NCBI GenBank assembly: GCA_041687335.1
Contig: JAWLCE010000021.1
Location: forward strand, 8,784-72,783
From: JAJFUE01 sp041687335
GTDB taxonomy: Bacteria > Sumerlaeota > Sumerlaeia > MVZB01
Direction: 5' to 3'
DNA: 64,000 nt
This document shows, one piece after another, positions 19,672-28,700 of this stretch. The notes below the pieces were generated by a model. It was not told the origin of the DNA. It saw only the letters and a list, made by a program, of their open reading frames with translations, and did no database searches. The first letter of the stretch is position 1; the number at the start of each line of letters is the position of its first letter. The position numbers and the translations under genes are program-made.

Positions 19672-19782
19672 TTATTGTCCCAAAGACCGCCAAGAGCCGA
19701 CCAAAGAACGCAAAAAAATATATAATCACGCAATTTTACTTTGCTTCCTTTGGCCCTTCCCTCTGCGCCCTTTGCGACGAAA
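19672..19782. repeat. Degenerate CGCAAAG-type inverted pair upstream of icd
   Basis: Left arm about 19672-19714 (CAAAGACCGCCAAGAG, AAAGAACGCAAAA) and right arm about 19741-19782 (TTTGC, CTCTGCGCCCTTTGCGACG) are diverged inverted copies enclosing ~26 bp of AT-rich sequence that contains TATAAT. Same family as 1447-1623 and 32841-33312. Confidence 0.55.
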
Positions 19783-19909
19783 GCACGAAACGCGACGCGC
19801 CAATCGTGGCCAACCGCACAGCCTGATGATAAGATTTTTACGTTTTCCGCGACGAATCGTTGCGCAACTTGATTGCACCACCACCCGCCGGCAGGCACGG
19901 AGGTTTGAA

Positions 19910-20920
19910 ATGGCGAAACATACCATCTGCGTGGTGCCCGGCGACGGCATCGGTCCCGAAGTCACCGCCGCCACCCAGCGCGTGCTGGCGGCCGCCGGCG
20001 TCGATATCAACTGGATCGAGCTGCCGGCCGGCGCCGCCGCCGCCGAGCAGTATGGCGACGTGCTGCCGACCAAAACCCTGGACGCCATCGCCCTGCACCG
20101 GATCGCCCTCAAGGGCCCCGTCACCACCCCAATCGGCAAGGGCTTCACCAGCATCAATGTCCAATTGCGCAAGCATTTTGACCTCTTCGCCGCCCTGCGC
20201 CCCGTGCGCTCCATGCCCGGCATCCCGACCCGCTACCAGGACGTCGAGCTGGTCGTCGTGCGCGAGAACACCGAGGGGCTCTACTCGGGCATCGAGAATG
20301 AGGTCGTGCCGGGCGTCATGCAGAGCCTCAAGATCGCGACGGCCACCGGCTGCGAGCGCATCGCCCGCTTCGCCTTCGAATACGCCGCCGCCCGCGGCCG
20401 CCGCAAGGTCACGGTCTTCCATAAGGCCAACATTATGAAGAAGACCGACGGCCTGTTCCTCGAGCAGGCCCGCCGCATGCACGTCGAGGTCGCCCCCGAG
20501 ATCGAATACCAGGAGATGATCATCGACAACGGCTGCATGCAGCTGGTGCGCGACCCCAGCCAGTTCGACGTGCTGCTGATGGAGAACCTCTACGGCGACC
20601 TGATCAGCGACCTGTGCGCCGGCCTCGTCGGCGGCCTGGGCGTCGTGCCCGGCGCCAACATCGGCCGCGACTGCGCCATCTTCGAGGCCGTCCACGGCTC
20701 GGCCCCCGACATCGCCGGCCGGGGGCTGGCCAACCCGCTGGCCCTCATCATGAGCGCCGTCATGATGCTCAACCACATCGGCGAGCCCGCCGCCGCCGAG
20801 CGGATCAAGTCAGCCTATAACGCCGTCCTGGAGTCGGGCGACCCGGCCGTGCGCACCCGCGACATCGGCGGCACCGGCGGCACCGACCAGTTCGCCGACG
20901 CCGTCATCGCCCGGCAATAA
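19910..20920 (+). CDS. icd: NAD-type isocitrate dehydrogenase (IDH/IMDH family)
   Basis: Oxidative decarboxylation of isocitrate to 2-oxoglutarate in the TCA cycle. The 336-residue protein has PGDGIGPEVT, the IDH-specific TTPIGKGFTSINVQLRK substrate loop, VVRENTEGLYSGIE, the catalytic Lys/Tyr region and HGSAPDIAGRGLANPLAL. The residues after HGSAP are Asp-Ile rather than the Lys-Tyr of NADP enzymes, predicting NAD as cofactor, in the style of IDH3 and NAD-IDHs. Isopropylmalate or homoisocitrate dehydrogenase activity is less likely given the SINVQLRK loop. ATG 19910 has GGAGG just upstream. It stands alone. Confidence 0.88.
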   Translation: MAKHTICVVPGDGIGPEVTAATQRVLAAAGVDINWIELPAGAAAAEQYGDVLPTKTLDAIALHRIALKGPVTTPIGKGFTSINVQLRKHFDLFAALRPVRSMPGIPTRYQDVELVVVRENTEGLYSGIENEVVPGVMQSLKIATATGCERIARFAFEYAAARGRRKVTVFHKANIMKKTDGLFLEQARRMHVEVAPEIEYQEMIIDNGCMQLVRDPSQFDVLLMENLYGDLISDLCAGLVGGLGVVPGANIGRDCAIFEAVHGSAPDIAGRGLANPLALIMSAVMMLNHIGEPAAAERIKSAYNAVLESGDPAVRTRDIGGTGGTDQFADAVIARQ

Positions 20921-20940
20921 AGTCGCCCTTGGGCACCAGG

Positions 20941-21040
20941 TGGCGGCGGGGGCGGCGATCAGGGGGACGCTCGCCTCACACATAAAGCTTGCGCGGCAGC
21001 CGGGCGAGCGTAATATTTAAAACGACTTGGGAAGGACGTT
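20941..21040 (+). repeat. Direct repeat copy A in front of the AT-rich island
   Basis: About 100 bp (starting TGGCGGCGGGGGCGGCGATC) that recurs in the same orientation at 22864-22964, roughly 80% identical by eye with a few small gaps. It ends with a promoter-like TTGCGC - 16 bp - TAATAT and a shared GACTTGG. Each copy directly precedes an AT-rich gene, so it may be a duplicated promoter or leader, or an element end. Confidence 0.75.
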
Positions 21041-21203
21041 GCGGCACGGTTGCCGGCGGCTGCGTGGTGGGGGTCACCCGCCCCGACCCGATCGGCCACC
21101 GGCAAGTTCTTTGATAACGACACGGGACTGTATTACTTCGGGGCGGGGTGGTAAGACAACTTTCCTCTCGGACATGGAAAAGAGAAAAATGGGAGGTGAT
21201 GGG

Positions 21204-21458
21204 ATGGCATTGGTGAAGTGCATGTCGCATCACATGAACAAAAGGAAGATGTCAATCAATATATATTATTCTAAAATAAAACCGTTTTTGCCTGTTTTGG
21301 CTGGCGGCGCAATGGGCCATATAGCTTCAATGTATTTGACTGGTTTACATTTAGCTGCATTTGTGATAACAATTATATTTCTGGTTTTCCTTTACCACCA
21401 TCGACAGCATAGAAAGTATTCCAGACAGGACAAACAACGTGCAGAAATGAAAGAGTAA
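21204..21458 (+). CDS. Small membrane protein, function unknown
   Basis: 84 residues starting at ATG 21204, which follows a strong GGGAGGTGAT site. Two hydrophobic segments are visible (FLPVLAGGAMGHIASMYLTG and LAAFVITIIFLVFLY), then a very basic tail (HHRQHRKYSRQDKQR). The gene is markedly AT-rich (ATATATTATTCTAAAATAAA) against the GC-rich surroundings, suggesting recent acquisition. A GCGCCT/AGGCGC hairpin at 21467-21484 follows the stop. It is not related to any family I recognise. Confidence 0.6.
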   Translation: MALVKCMSHHMNKRKMSINIYYSKIKPFLPVLAGGAMGHIASMYLTGLHLAAFVITIIFLVFLYHHRQHRKYSRQDKQRAEMKE

Positions 21459-21484
21459 ACATATTGGCGCCTCTGCTCAGGCGC

Positions 21485-21664
21485 AATCCATTTTCCGGGG
21501 CAATTCATCTACCGGACTGAATATGCAATCCGCGACATCCTGGGCTGTGTAAGCTAATCTTCGCAAGACTGTAATTTGGATGGCGCGAGATGGATCTGCC
21601 GGGATGGAGCTAATGAATGCATAAACCCTGCGCCCAAACTCCCCGAAGGACCTCGGGGGTTTTG
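21485..21664. other. Non-coding AT-rich interval, possible decayed coding remnant and terminator-like hairpin
   Basis: No complete gene. One plus-strand frame reads GARWICRDGANECINP before a stop at 21662-21664, faintly like the C-terminal tail of RHS-repeat proteins (GRWxSRDxxGxNLYxxxxNxP). A CCCCGA/TCGGGG stem at 21641-21658 is followed by GTTTTG. Both readings are weak. Confidence 0.3.
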
Positions 21665-21680
21665 ATACAAGGAAAGACCA

Positions 21681-21854
21681 ATGAACCTGAAAACCAAGCA
21701 TGAAATAATTGCAACCATACCAGCCATGACTGTTATGTTTGGCGTCACGTTTTTTGCAAATTGGAACATATTGGTCAAATTCGGAGTAGTGATTATTTTT
21801 TGGCAAGCATACTGGATGTATCTCGGCCATTTCTGGAGGTTTTGGAAACCTTAG
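21681..21854 (+). CDS. Very small hydrophobic protein (57 aa)
   Basis: ATG 21681 is preceded by AAGGAAAG and opens a 57-codon frame ending TAG at 21852-21854. The product has two hydrophobic stretches (IIATIPAMTVMFGVTFFA and FGVVIIFWQAYWMYLGHFW) and ends WRFWKP. The AT-rich composition and position match the neighbouring island genes. It could be a small membrane or immunity-like protein; no function can be assigned. Confidence 0.5.
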   Translation: MNLKTKHEIIATIPAMTVMFGVTFFANWNILVKFGVVIIFWQAYWMYLGHFWRFWKP

Positions 21855-21928
21855 ATACAGGACTGAAGTTGCCGAGGAAGCCGAAGGAGCCGGAACTCAT
21901 ACGGTAAGCTGTCGCGGAAGGTGAAGAT

Positions 21929-22834
21929 ATGCCAGATAAAAATGAGCGGGAGGCAAATCAAATATGGGCCAGACCACACAAAACGGCAGAAGAGTGGGAT
22001 AGGTTGATCAGCCTGCTGACAATGCTGGCTAAATTAAATAAAGATTTATACCAGGAAAAGCTGGCTTGTTGTTATCACTTTGGGGATGGAATCGAAAAGG
22101 ACTTGCAGCAAGCGATCTACTGGTACAGGAAAGCCGCACTCAGGGGGAATAGCGAAGCTTTATTTGGCCTGGGGGAGGTATATTATGAAATGGGTCATGG
22201 AACAGACAAGACGAATACGAAAAAGTGTATCCGCTATGAACTCAAAGCGGCTGAAATGGGACATGTGTTCGCACAAGCGAATGTGGGAATGTTTTATTTG
22301 GAAGGCAAGGGTGTAAAAAGATCGCTCGACAAAGGGTTATTCTGGACCAGAAGCGCCGCCATGGCCGGGAGTCATGTTGCTTTATATAATCTGGGAGTCT
22401 ATTACAAAGATGTCGAGGGCAAGATGCCCGAGGCCGTTCAGTTGTTCCGAAAGGCGGCCAAAAAAGGGAACAACCTTGCGCTCTTTGAACTTGGCATCGC
22501 CTATATTGAGGGGGAGGGAGTCAGGAAAAACGTGAAGCGGGGGATTGACTATTTGGAACTTGCTGCTTCACGTGGAAGTAAAGATGCCAACACGCACTTG
22601 GGCATGCTGTATCATAATGGTGAAGTAGTGACGCAAGATCTCGGCAAGGCCATAAGTTATTATCGCGCGGCCGCGAACCTTAATGATACATGGGCTAAAT
22701 ATTTTCTGGGGCTCTGTTTCCTGGATGGTGACGGGGTGAAAAAGAACCGCCGAACAGCCATCAAGTGGATCGCTGCTGCAGCCCAGGAGGGCCTGAAGGA
22801 AGCAAGGGAGGAAATTCTGGCAATCAATAAATGA
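21929..22834 (+). CDS. Sel1-repeat (TPR-like) protein
   Basis: A 301-residue soluble protein made almost entirely of about seven Sel1-like repeats of ~36 residues. Examples are LACCYHFGDGIEKDLQQAIY, ALFGLGEVYYE, ANVGMFYLEGKGVKRSLDKG, ALFELGIAYIEGEGVRKN and YFLGLCFLDGDGVKKNRRTA. Sel1 repeats form helical solenoids that scaffold protein-protein contacts; in bacteria they are common in signalling adaptors and around toxin/immunity loci. No signal peptide is seen. The start has GGAAGGTGAAG upstream. AT-rich codon use differs strongly from flanking genes, so transfer is likely. Confidence 0.85.
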   Translation: MPDKNEREANQIWARPHKTAEEWDRLISLLTMLAKLNKDLYQEKLACCYHFGDGIEKDLQQAIYWYRKAALRGNSEALFGLGEVYYEMGHGTDKTNTKKCIRYELKAAEMGHVFAQANVGMFYLEGKGVKRSLDKGLFWTRSAAMAGSHVALYNLGVYYKDVEGKMPEAVQLFRKAAKKGNNLALFELGIAYIEGEGVRKNVKRGIDYLELAASRGSKDANTHLGMLYHNGEVVTQDLGKAISYYRAAANLNDTWAKYFLGLCFLDGDGVKKNRRTAIKWIAAAAQEGLKEAREEILAINK

Positions 22835-22863
22835 TCGGATGGCGGCTGGCGGGGCGCGCCCGC

Positions 22864-22964
22864 TGGCGGCGGGGGCGGCGATCGGCGGGGCGCTCTCCTC
22901 GCACAGGCTTGGCGCGGCGGCCGAGTGGGCGTAGTATTTCAATAGTGACTTGGGGATGATCGTC
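22864..22964 (+). repeat. Direct repeat copy B in front of the second island gene
   Basis: Second copy of the ~100-bp repeat at 20941-21040, ending with TTGGCG - 17 bp - TAGTAT and GACTTGG. It lies just after the Sel1 gene and directly before the gene at 22969, so the island reads repeat-genes-repeat-gene. Confidence 0.75.
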
Positions 22965-22968
22965 CCAA

Positions 22969-23367
22969 ATGGTTGGAATGGGGGCGCCTGTGGATATCGA
23001 TCGTTCTTCTCTTATAATATATGCTGTTGTGGCATTGGGAAGTATTCCCGTCTTGGTTGAGGTGTGGTGTCGATGGAGACTCAAGCCTCAGGACAAAGAC
23101 GTTTTTACAAAAAACAGCAAAATCATAGCAGCCGGCATGCCTGAACCGGACGTTTTTCGGTTACTGGCAGCGGTTGAGTCATCATTGGACGTCAAAGGGA
23201 AGCTGCATCCGGAGATGACCATTCTTCAGATGGCCAATCTGTCATTAGTGGGCGATTGGATTGACACCTTATTAAAGGAATATTATAAAAGAGGGTGCGA
23301 TTTTAAGGAGTTGGAAGAGAATATTACATTGGCTGATTTTCTGGTATGGATGTGGGAAAATGAATGA
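22969..23367 (+). CDS. Hypothetical single-pass membrane protein
   Basis: 132 residues with one N-terminal membrane helix (LIIYAVVALGSIPVLVEVW) after a short outside segment. A ~100-residue cytoplasmic domain follows, predicted helical and acidic at the end (ELEENITLADFLVWMWENE). The composition is AT-rich like the other island genes. The start at ATG 22969 is uncertain; ATG 22978 also fits. I do not recognise a family; position in the island suggests a partner or immunity-type protein, which is speculation. Confidence 0.55.
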   Translation: MVGMGAPVDIDRSSLIIYAVVALGSIPVLVEVWCRWRLKPQDKDVFTKNSKIIAAGMPEPDVFRLLAAVESSLDVKGKLHPEMTILQMANLSLVGDWIDTLLKEYYKRGCDFKELEENITLADFLVWMWENE

Positions 23368-23920
23368 TTCAAAGCCGCCCTGCGCGAAAGTTTCTATTTT
23401 TGCGCTCGTCGCGCCGTCGGCCGCCGGCGATGGCTAGTGGTTTGATCGATTGCAAGGCCCTCGCTGCCACCCAAGCTCCCCAGCAACAAAAACCATGCAG
23501 GGTGGGACAGCGGTGGAGCTGGCCGTCACAGGCCGCTCCTCCGGAACTATTTGACCCTTTCGAGGCCAGTTGCACCGGCCACTCATGCTCGAGGCAATTC
23601 CTGCCTTTGCGGCCTTTGCCCACCCTCTGCCTCTTGGCGACGAAAAAAATGAAGGATCCAATGCGCCGCCAACCCGCCGCCGATCCGTGATGCTTTTTCC
23701 GTGGTCATTTGGGCGGCTCTCGATCATACTGGTCGGGCTTTGAATTTGGTCTCACCCTGCCTCGCGCCGGACCGGCGCTTGTGCCGGGTTTCACAAAAAA
23801 AGCATCCTCCCCTGCAAGGGCTTGGCCCTGGCGGCGACCAAGGATGCAACCAGATCGGCGGGCGATGCACATGGTCTTGAGGCATGCGGACGGGACGGCG
23901 GCGCCGACCGGCCGCGAGCA
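23368..23920. other. Non-coding interval upstream of the ATP synthase operon
   Basis: No convincing gene on either strand. It holds a decayed TTTGCG-type repeat around 23600-23650 and a long-range stem GCATCCT/AGGATGC (about 23799-23848). The atp promoter should lie here, but no clear -35/-10 pair could be picked out. Confidence 0.5.
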
Positions 23921-24142
23921 ATGAGCGACCGGCCCGACGGCAACGGCTCGGGGCTGGGCAAGGGCATCCTGGCGCTCTCCATCCCCACCCTGCTGGCCAG
24001 CGGACCGCTGGCGGGGGTGCTGCTGGGGTGGCTGATCCGGCGCGCCACCGGCTGGGGCGAATGGGTGATGATTGTGATGATCCTGCTGGGGACAGCCGCC
24101 GGTTTCCGCGAGGCCATCCGGCTGATGCGCAGGATTTCCTGA
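23921..24142 (+). CDS. atpZ: AtpZ-like F1Fo ATP synthase accessory protein
   Basis: 73 residues with two membrane helices (LALSIPTLLASGPLAGVLLGWLI and WVMIVMILLGTAAGF) separated by a short loop, the layout of the AtpZ/AtpI-related family encoded at the head of many atp operons. These proteins form a membrane complex with AtpI and are implicated in Mg/Ca transport or c-ring assembly. Assignment rests on size, topology and first place in the operon. ATG 23921 is chosen as the only start giving the short two-helix protein. Confidence 0.75.
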   Translation: MSDRPDGNGSGLGKGILALSIPTLLASGPLAGVLLGWLIRRATGWGEWVMIVMILLGTAAGFREAIRLMRRIS

Positions 24143-24163
24143 AGAAAGGGGCCGCTCAGGCCG

Positions 24164-24616
24164 ATGTATAAGGGCAACGGGCCCGGCCCGATCCGCTGGC
24201 AGCCCGACCGGCGCTGGATTCGGCGCACGATCATCGCTACGCTGCTCGCGCTGGGGCTGGTCGGCCTCAACTTGGCCGTCTATGCCGGGCCGGCGACCGG
24301 GGCGATTTACGTCGGCATGGGCCTGTGGGCGCTGGTTTTCTTCGCGCTCAGCCCGCTGATCTTCAAGGTCTGGCTGTTCGACGGGCGCCACTGGGCCGGC
24401 ATCGGCCTGCTGGCGCTCAAGCTGGGCTGGATGGGCCTGCTTGCGCTGGCCCTGGCGCAGATCGACTGGGAGCGGCTGGGGCTGGGCGCGAGCCTGGCCA
24501 TGGCGGGGGGCATCATCACCCCGCTGGCGGTGGTGGTCCTGCGTGCGCTGGGCAGCCTCAAGCACCAGCCCCGGCGGCCGTCCATCGGGACGGCCAATCA
24601 ACAAGGCAAGGGATAG
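24164..24616 (+). CDS. atpI: AtpI-like membrane protein of the ATP synthase operon
   Basis: 150 residues with four predicted membrane helices (IIATLLALGLVGLNLAVYA, IYVGMGLWALVFFALSPL, AGIGLLALKLGWMGLLALALA, ASLAMAGGIITPLAVVVLRAL), matching subunit I of bacterial ATP synthases, which assists c-ring assembly. Sequence conservation in this family is low, so the call rests mainly on topology and location between atpZ and atpB, with only 6 bp separating it from atpB. Confidence 0.65.
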   Translation: MYKGNGPGPIRWQPDRRWIRRTIIATLLALGLVGLNLAVYAGPATGAIYVGMGLWALVFFALSPLIFKVWLFDGRHWAGIGLLALKLGWMGLLALALAQIDWERLGLGASLAMAGGIITPLAVVVLRALGSLKHQPRRPSIGTANQQGKG

Positions 24617-24622
24617 CCGGCG

Positions 24623-25570
24623 ATGGCAACCGGGCATTCGCAAACACATGGTGAAGAGTTGGTCACGCGGGTCGATCACGAGCACGCGCCGCCGGACCGC
24701 TACCTCATGCCCGAGTTCCCGCCCAATTTCGCGACCATGTACGAAGCGATAGCCGGGCAGACCATTACCGGTCATGCGATCGAGATCCACCCCGGCAAGC
24801 GCCCGCATCTGGGCCACTCCTGGTTCGTCACCCCCGCCTTCTCGATCCTCTATGCGATTCTGATCATCGCGGCGATCCGCTGGGTTCTGCGCCGGGCCAG
24901 CATGGAGCGGCCCGACCGCCGCCAGATGGCTGTCGAAATGCTGATGGGCGGGCTGCGCAACTTCTTCGGCGGCATCATGGGCCGCGAGATCGCCGACAAG
25001 TATCTGCCCTTCCTTGGCTCGCTCTGGATTTTTATCCTGGTCAACAACCTGGGCGTGCTGGTGCCCGGCATGAAGTCGCCGACCTACTCTTGGAAGCTGA
25101 CCTTCGCGCTGGCGCTGGTGACCTTCTGCTATGTGCAGTATCAGGCGATCCGCGCGGCCGGCTTCTGGGGCTGGTTCAAGCACCTGATGGGCGAGCCGCT
25201 CTGGCTGGCCCCGTTGCAGTTCCCGCTGCACGTCCTGGGCGAGATCATCAAGCCAATCTCGCTGGCCTTGCGTCTGTTCGGCAACATCTTCGGCGAGGAC
25301 AAGCTCCTGGCGACATTTTTAGGTATGGGTATGCTTCTGGTCGGAGGAGTCTTCGGCACAGCCACTCCCTTTGTGGGAATCCCCTTTGCGCTGCCGTTCT
25401 ACTTCCTCGTCCTCCTGCTCTCGATCGTGCAGGCGACCGTGTTTGCGCTCCTGGCCTCGATCTACATCATGCTGCTGCTGCCCCACGACGAGCACGAGGA
25501 GCACGGCGGCACGCCGCACGTGCCGACGGTGGGGGCGCCCAGTTCGCTGGCGACGCCGAGCGCGCACTGA
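24623..25570 (+). CDS. atpB: ATP synthase subunit a (Fo)
   Basis: Stator channel subunit of Fo that lets protons reach the c-ring. 315 residues, with a long hydrophilic N-terminal part (~65 residues) before the helices. The essential Arg is in ISLALRLFGNIFGED and the conserved Gln in SIVQATVFALLASIYIMLLL. FLGSLWIFILVNNLGVLVPG is also typical. A His/Glu-rich tail ends the protein. Family identity is certain. Confidence 0.96.
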   Translation: MATGHSQTHGEELVTRVDHEHAPPDRYLMPEFPPNFATMYEAIAGQTITGHAIEIHPGKRPHLGHSWFVTPAFSILYAILIIAAIRWVLRRASMERPDRRQMAVEMLMGGLRNFFGGIMGREIADKYLPFLGSLWIFILVNNLGVLVPGMKSPTYSWKLTFALALVTFCYVQYQAIRAAGFWGWFKHLMGEPLWLAPLQFPLHVLGEIIKPISLALRLFGNIFGEDKLLATFLGMGMLLVGGVFGTATPFVGIPFALPFYFLVLLLSIVQATVFALLASIYIMLLLPHDEHEEHGGTPHVPTVGAPSSLATPSAH

Positions 25571-25664
25571 GCGCGCCCTGAGATTTTTTTCGGCCTGCGG
25601 CCGGAATAGCGGTCAGGAGCCCCCGCGGGGCCCGGCCATCAAACAGACGAAGGAGTTGCTCCAC

Positions 25665-25892
25665 ATGGATCCTGTGTTCGCGAACTCAATTATGATGCTG
25701 GCGCTGGCGCTGGCGGCAATCGGATCGAGCATCGGGTTGGGCTGGGCAATCTCATCGGCAATGGGCGCAATGGGGCGCCAGCCCGAGGCCGCCGGCCGCA
25801 TCCAGACGGCAATGATCATCGGCTGCGCCCTGATCGAGGCGCTGACAATCTATGTCTTCGTGACAGTTTTGATCATCTTCTTCTTGAGTTGA
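25665..25892 (+). CDS. atpE: ATP synthase subunit c (Fo ring)
   Basis: 75-residue hairpin of two membrane helices that forms the rotor ring. Helix 1 has GSSIGLGWAISSAMGAMGRQPE with the conserved RQP loop; helix 2 has GCALIEALTIYVFV with the ion-binding Glu. The Gln and Ser/Thr residues that coordinate sodium in Na-type rings are replaced (Leu in IGLG, Ala after the Glu), so proton coupling is predicted. The ~94-bp gap after atpB contains GC-rich hairpins (CGGCCTGCGGCCG, CCCCGCGGGG), which commonly precede atpE. ATG 25665 follows AAGGAG. Confidence 0.95.
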   Translation: MDPVFANSIMMLALALAAIGSSIGLGWAISSAMGAMGRQPEAAGRIQTAMIIGCALIEALTIYVFVTVLIIFFLS

Positions 25893-26019
25893 TCCCGTCC
25901 GACGGCTACTGGACATGACTTGGAAATCAGGCGATAAGCACCGAACTGCGATGGGCGGGGGCGTCGTGCCGGACCTGCGGCGTGACCATCTTACGATGTA
26001 GTGATGGAGAGGATCGACC

Positions 26020-26523
26020 ATGGAACTGAGATGGATAATGGCGGAGTTCCTCACCAACGTGGTGACCTTCGTCCTGTTCGTCTGGATCATGGCCAAATAC
26101 GCCTGGGGGCCGCTGATGCAGCTGCTCGACGACCGCAAGGCCTCCATCGAGGCCGGCTTCGCCGACATCCGCCGCCGCCAGGATGAGGCCGAACGCATGC
26201 GCGAGGAATACGCCGAGCGCATGCGCGGGATCGAGGCCGAGGCCCGTGCCCTGATCCAGGAGAAGGTGGCCGAGGGGCGGCGCGTGGCCGGCGAAATCGT
26301 CGACCAGGCACGCCACGACGCCGCCGAGGCGGCCGAACGCGCCCGCCGCAACATCGAGCTGGAAATCGCCAAGGCCCGCATCGACCTGCGCGACGAAATC
26401 GCCTCGATGGTGCTGTCGGCCACCGAGCGCCTGCTCCACGAGCGCATCGACGAGGGGACCGACCGGCGGCTGGTCCATCGTTTCCTCGAGGACTTGGACA
26501 GCCGCCCGTCGATGAAGGGGTGA
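26020..26523 (+). CDS. atpF: ATP synthase subunit b
   Basis: Peripheral stalk subunit, 167 residues: one N-terminal membrane helix (LTNVVTFVLFVWIMAKYAW), then a long charged amphipathic helix forming the parallel coiled coil (DDRKASIEAGFADIRRRQ, AERMREEYAERMRGIEAEAR), ending in the delta-contact region. GGAGAGG precedes the ATG. The stop is 4 bp before atpH. Confidence 0.93.
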   Translation: MELRWIMAEFLTNVVTFVLFVWIMAKYAWGPLMQLLDDRKASIEAGFADIRRRQDEAERMREEYAERMRGIEAEARALIQEKVAEGRRVAGEIVDQARHDAAEAAERARRNIELEIAKARIDLRDEIASMVLSATERLLHERIDEGTDRRLVHRFLEDLDSRPSMKG

Positions 26524-26527
26524 GGCC

Positions 26528-27094
26528 ATGATCCGCCAGCGTGAATACAGCCCCGTCGCGCGCAGCTATGCGGCCGCCCTGCTGGGCACCGCCCGCCGCC
26601 TCGGCCGCGTCAACGAGCTGGACCGCCAGACGCGGGCGCTGGCCACCGCCTTCGCCCGCTCGCCTCGCACGACCGTCTTCCTCGATCACCCGCGCGTGCC
26701 GGCCGAGAAGAAGATCGAATACCTGAACCGCGTCTTCGGCGACCGCATCGAACCGGCCCTCGCCCGCATGCTCGAGCTGCTCGTGCTGCGGGCCCGCATG
26801 CGTTACCTGGTCGAGATCCTCGACCGGTTCCATGAGCTGGTCGAGCGCGAGCAGGGGATCGGCCAGGCGATCGTCCTGAGCGCGCGCCCGCTCGAGGATG
26901 CCGAACGCCGCCGGCTGCTCGTCTCCTTCGAGCGCTACACCGGCAACCGCCTGCACGTTGACTGGCGCACCGACGCCCGCCTGCTCGGCGGCATCGTCTT
27001 CCGCTTCCGCGACCTGCTGGTCGACGGCAGCGTGCGCACCGGCCTCGAGCACATCCATGAGCGCCTGCTCGGCACCCAGGTCCTGAGCTCATGA
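26528..27094 (+). CDS. atpH: ATP synthase subunit delta (F1)
   Basis: 188-residue OSCP/delta subunit linking F1 to the peripheral stalk. It shows the N-terminal helical bundle (YSPVARSYAAALLGTARRLG) and the typical end (RTDARLLGGIVFRFRDLLVDGSVRTGLEHI). Position between atpF and atpA is standard. A 74-bp spacer separates it from atpA. Confidence 0.94.
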   Translation: MIRQREYSPVARSYAAALLGTARRLGRVNELDRQTRALATAFARSPRTTVFLDHPRVPAEKKIEYLNRVFGDRIEPALARMLELLVLRARMRYLVEILDRFHELVEREQGIGQAIVLSARPLEDAERRRLLVSFERYTGNRLHVDWRTDARLLGGIVFRFRDLLVDGSVRTGLEHIHERLLGTQVLSS

Positions 27095-27168
27095 GGCCCG
27101 CCATGATCATGAGCGTCGTGAAGTTCTTTCCGCCTCGCAATTGAAACCCGGCAGGAGATCACCCCCCG

Positions 27169-28686
<1,518 letters not shown>

Positions 28687-28700
28687 ACGGAGATCAGCTC

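Noticed and set aside
21477..21830. 117-codon minus-strand gene in the AT-rich island
   Set aside because: No ribosome-binding site, and it overlaps a better-supported plus-strand small gene with a Shine-Dalgarno.
23705..25231. 508-codon minus-strand frame across atpZ-atpI-atpB
   Set aside because: Overlaps three recognisable membrane genes on the plus strand; Gln/Arg/Pro-rich shadow.
25665..25892. Sodium-coupled ATP synthase
   Set aside because: The residues that coordinate sodium in c-subunits (Gln in helix 1, Ser/Thr after the Glu) are replaced by Leu and Ala.
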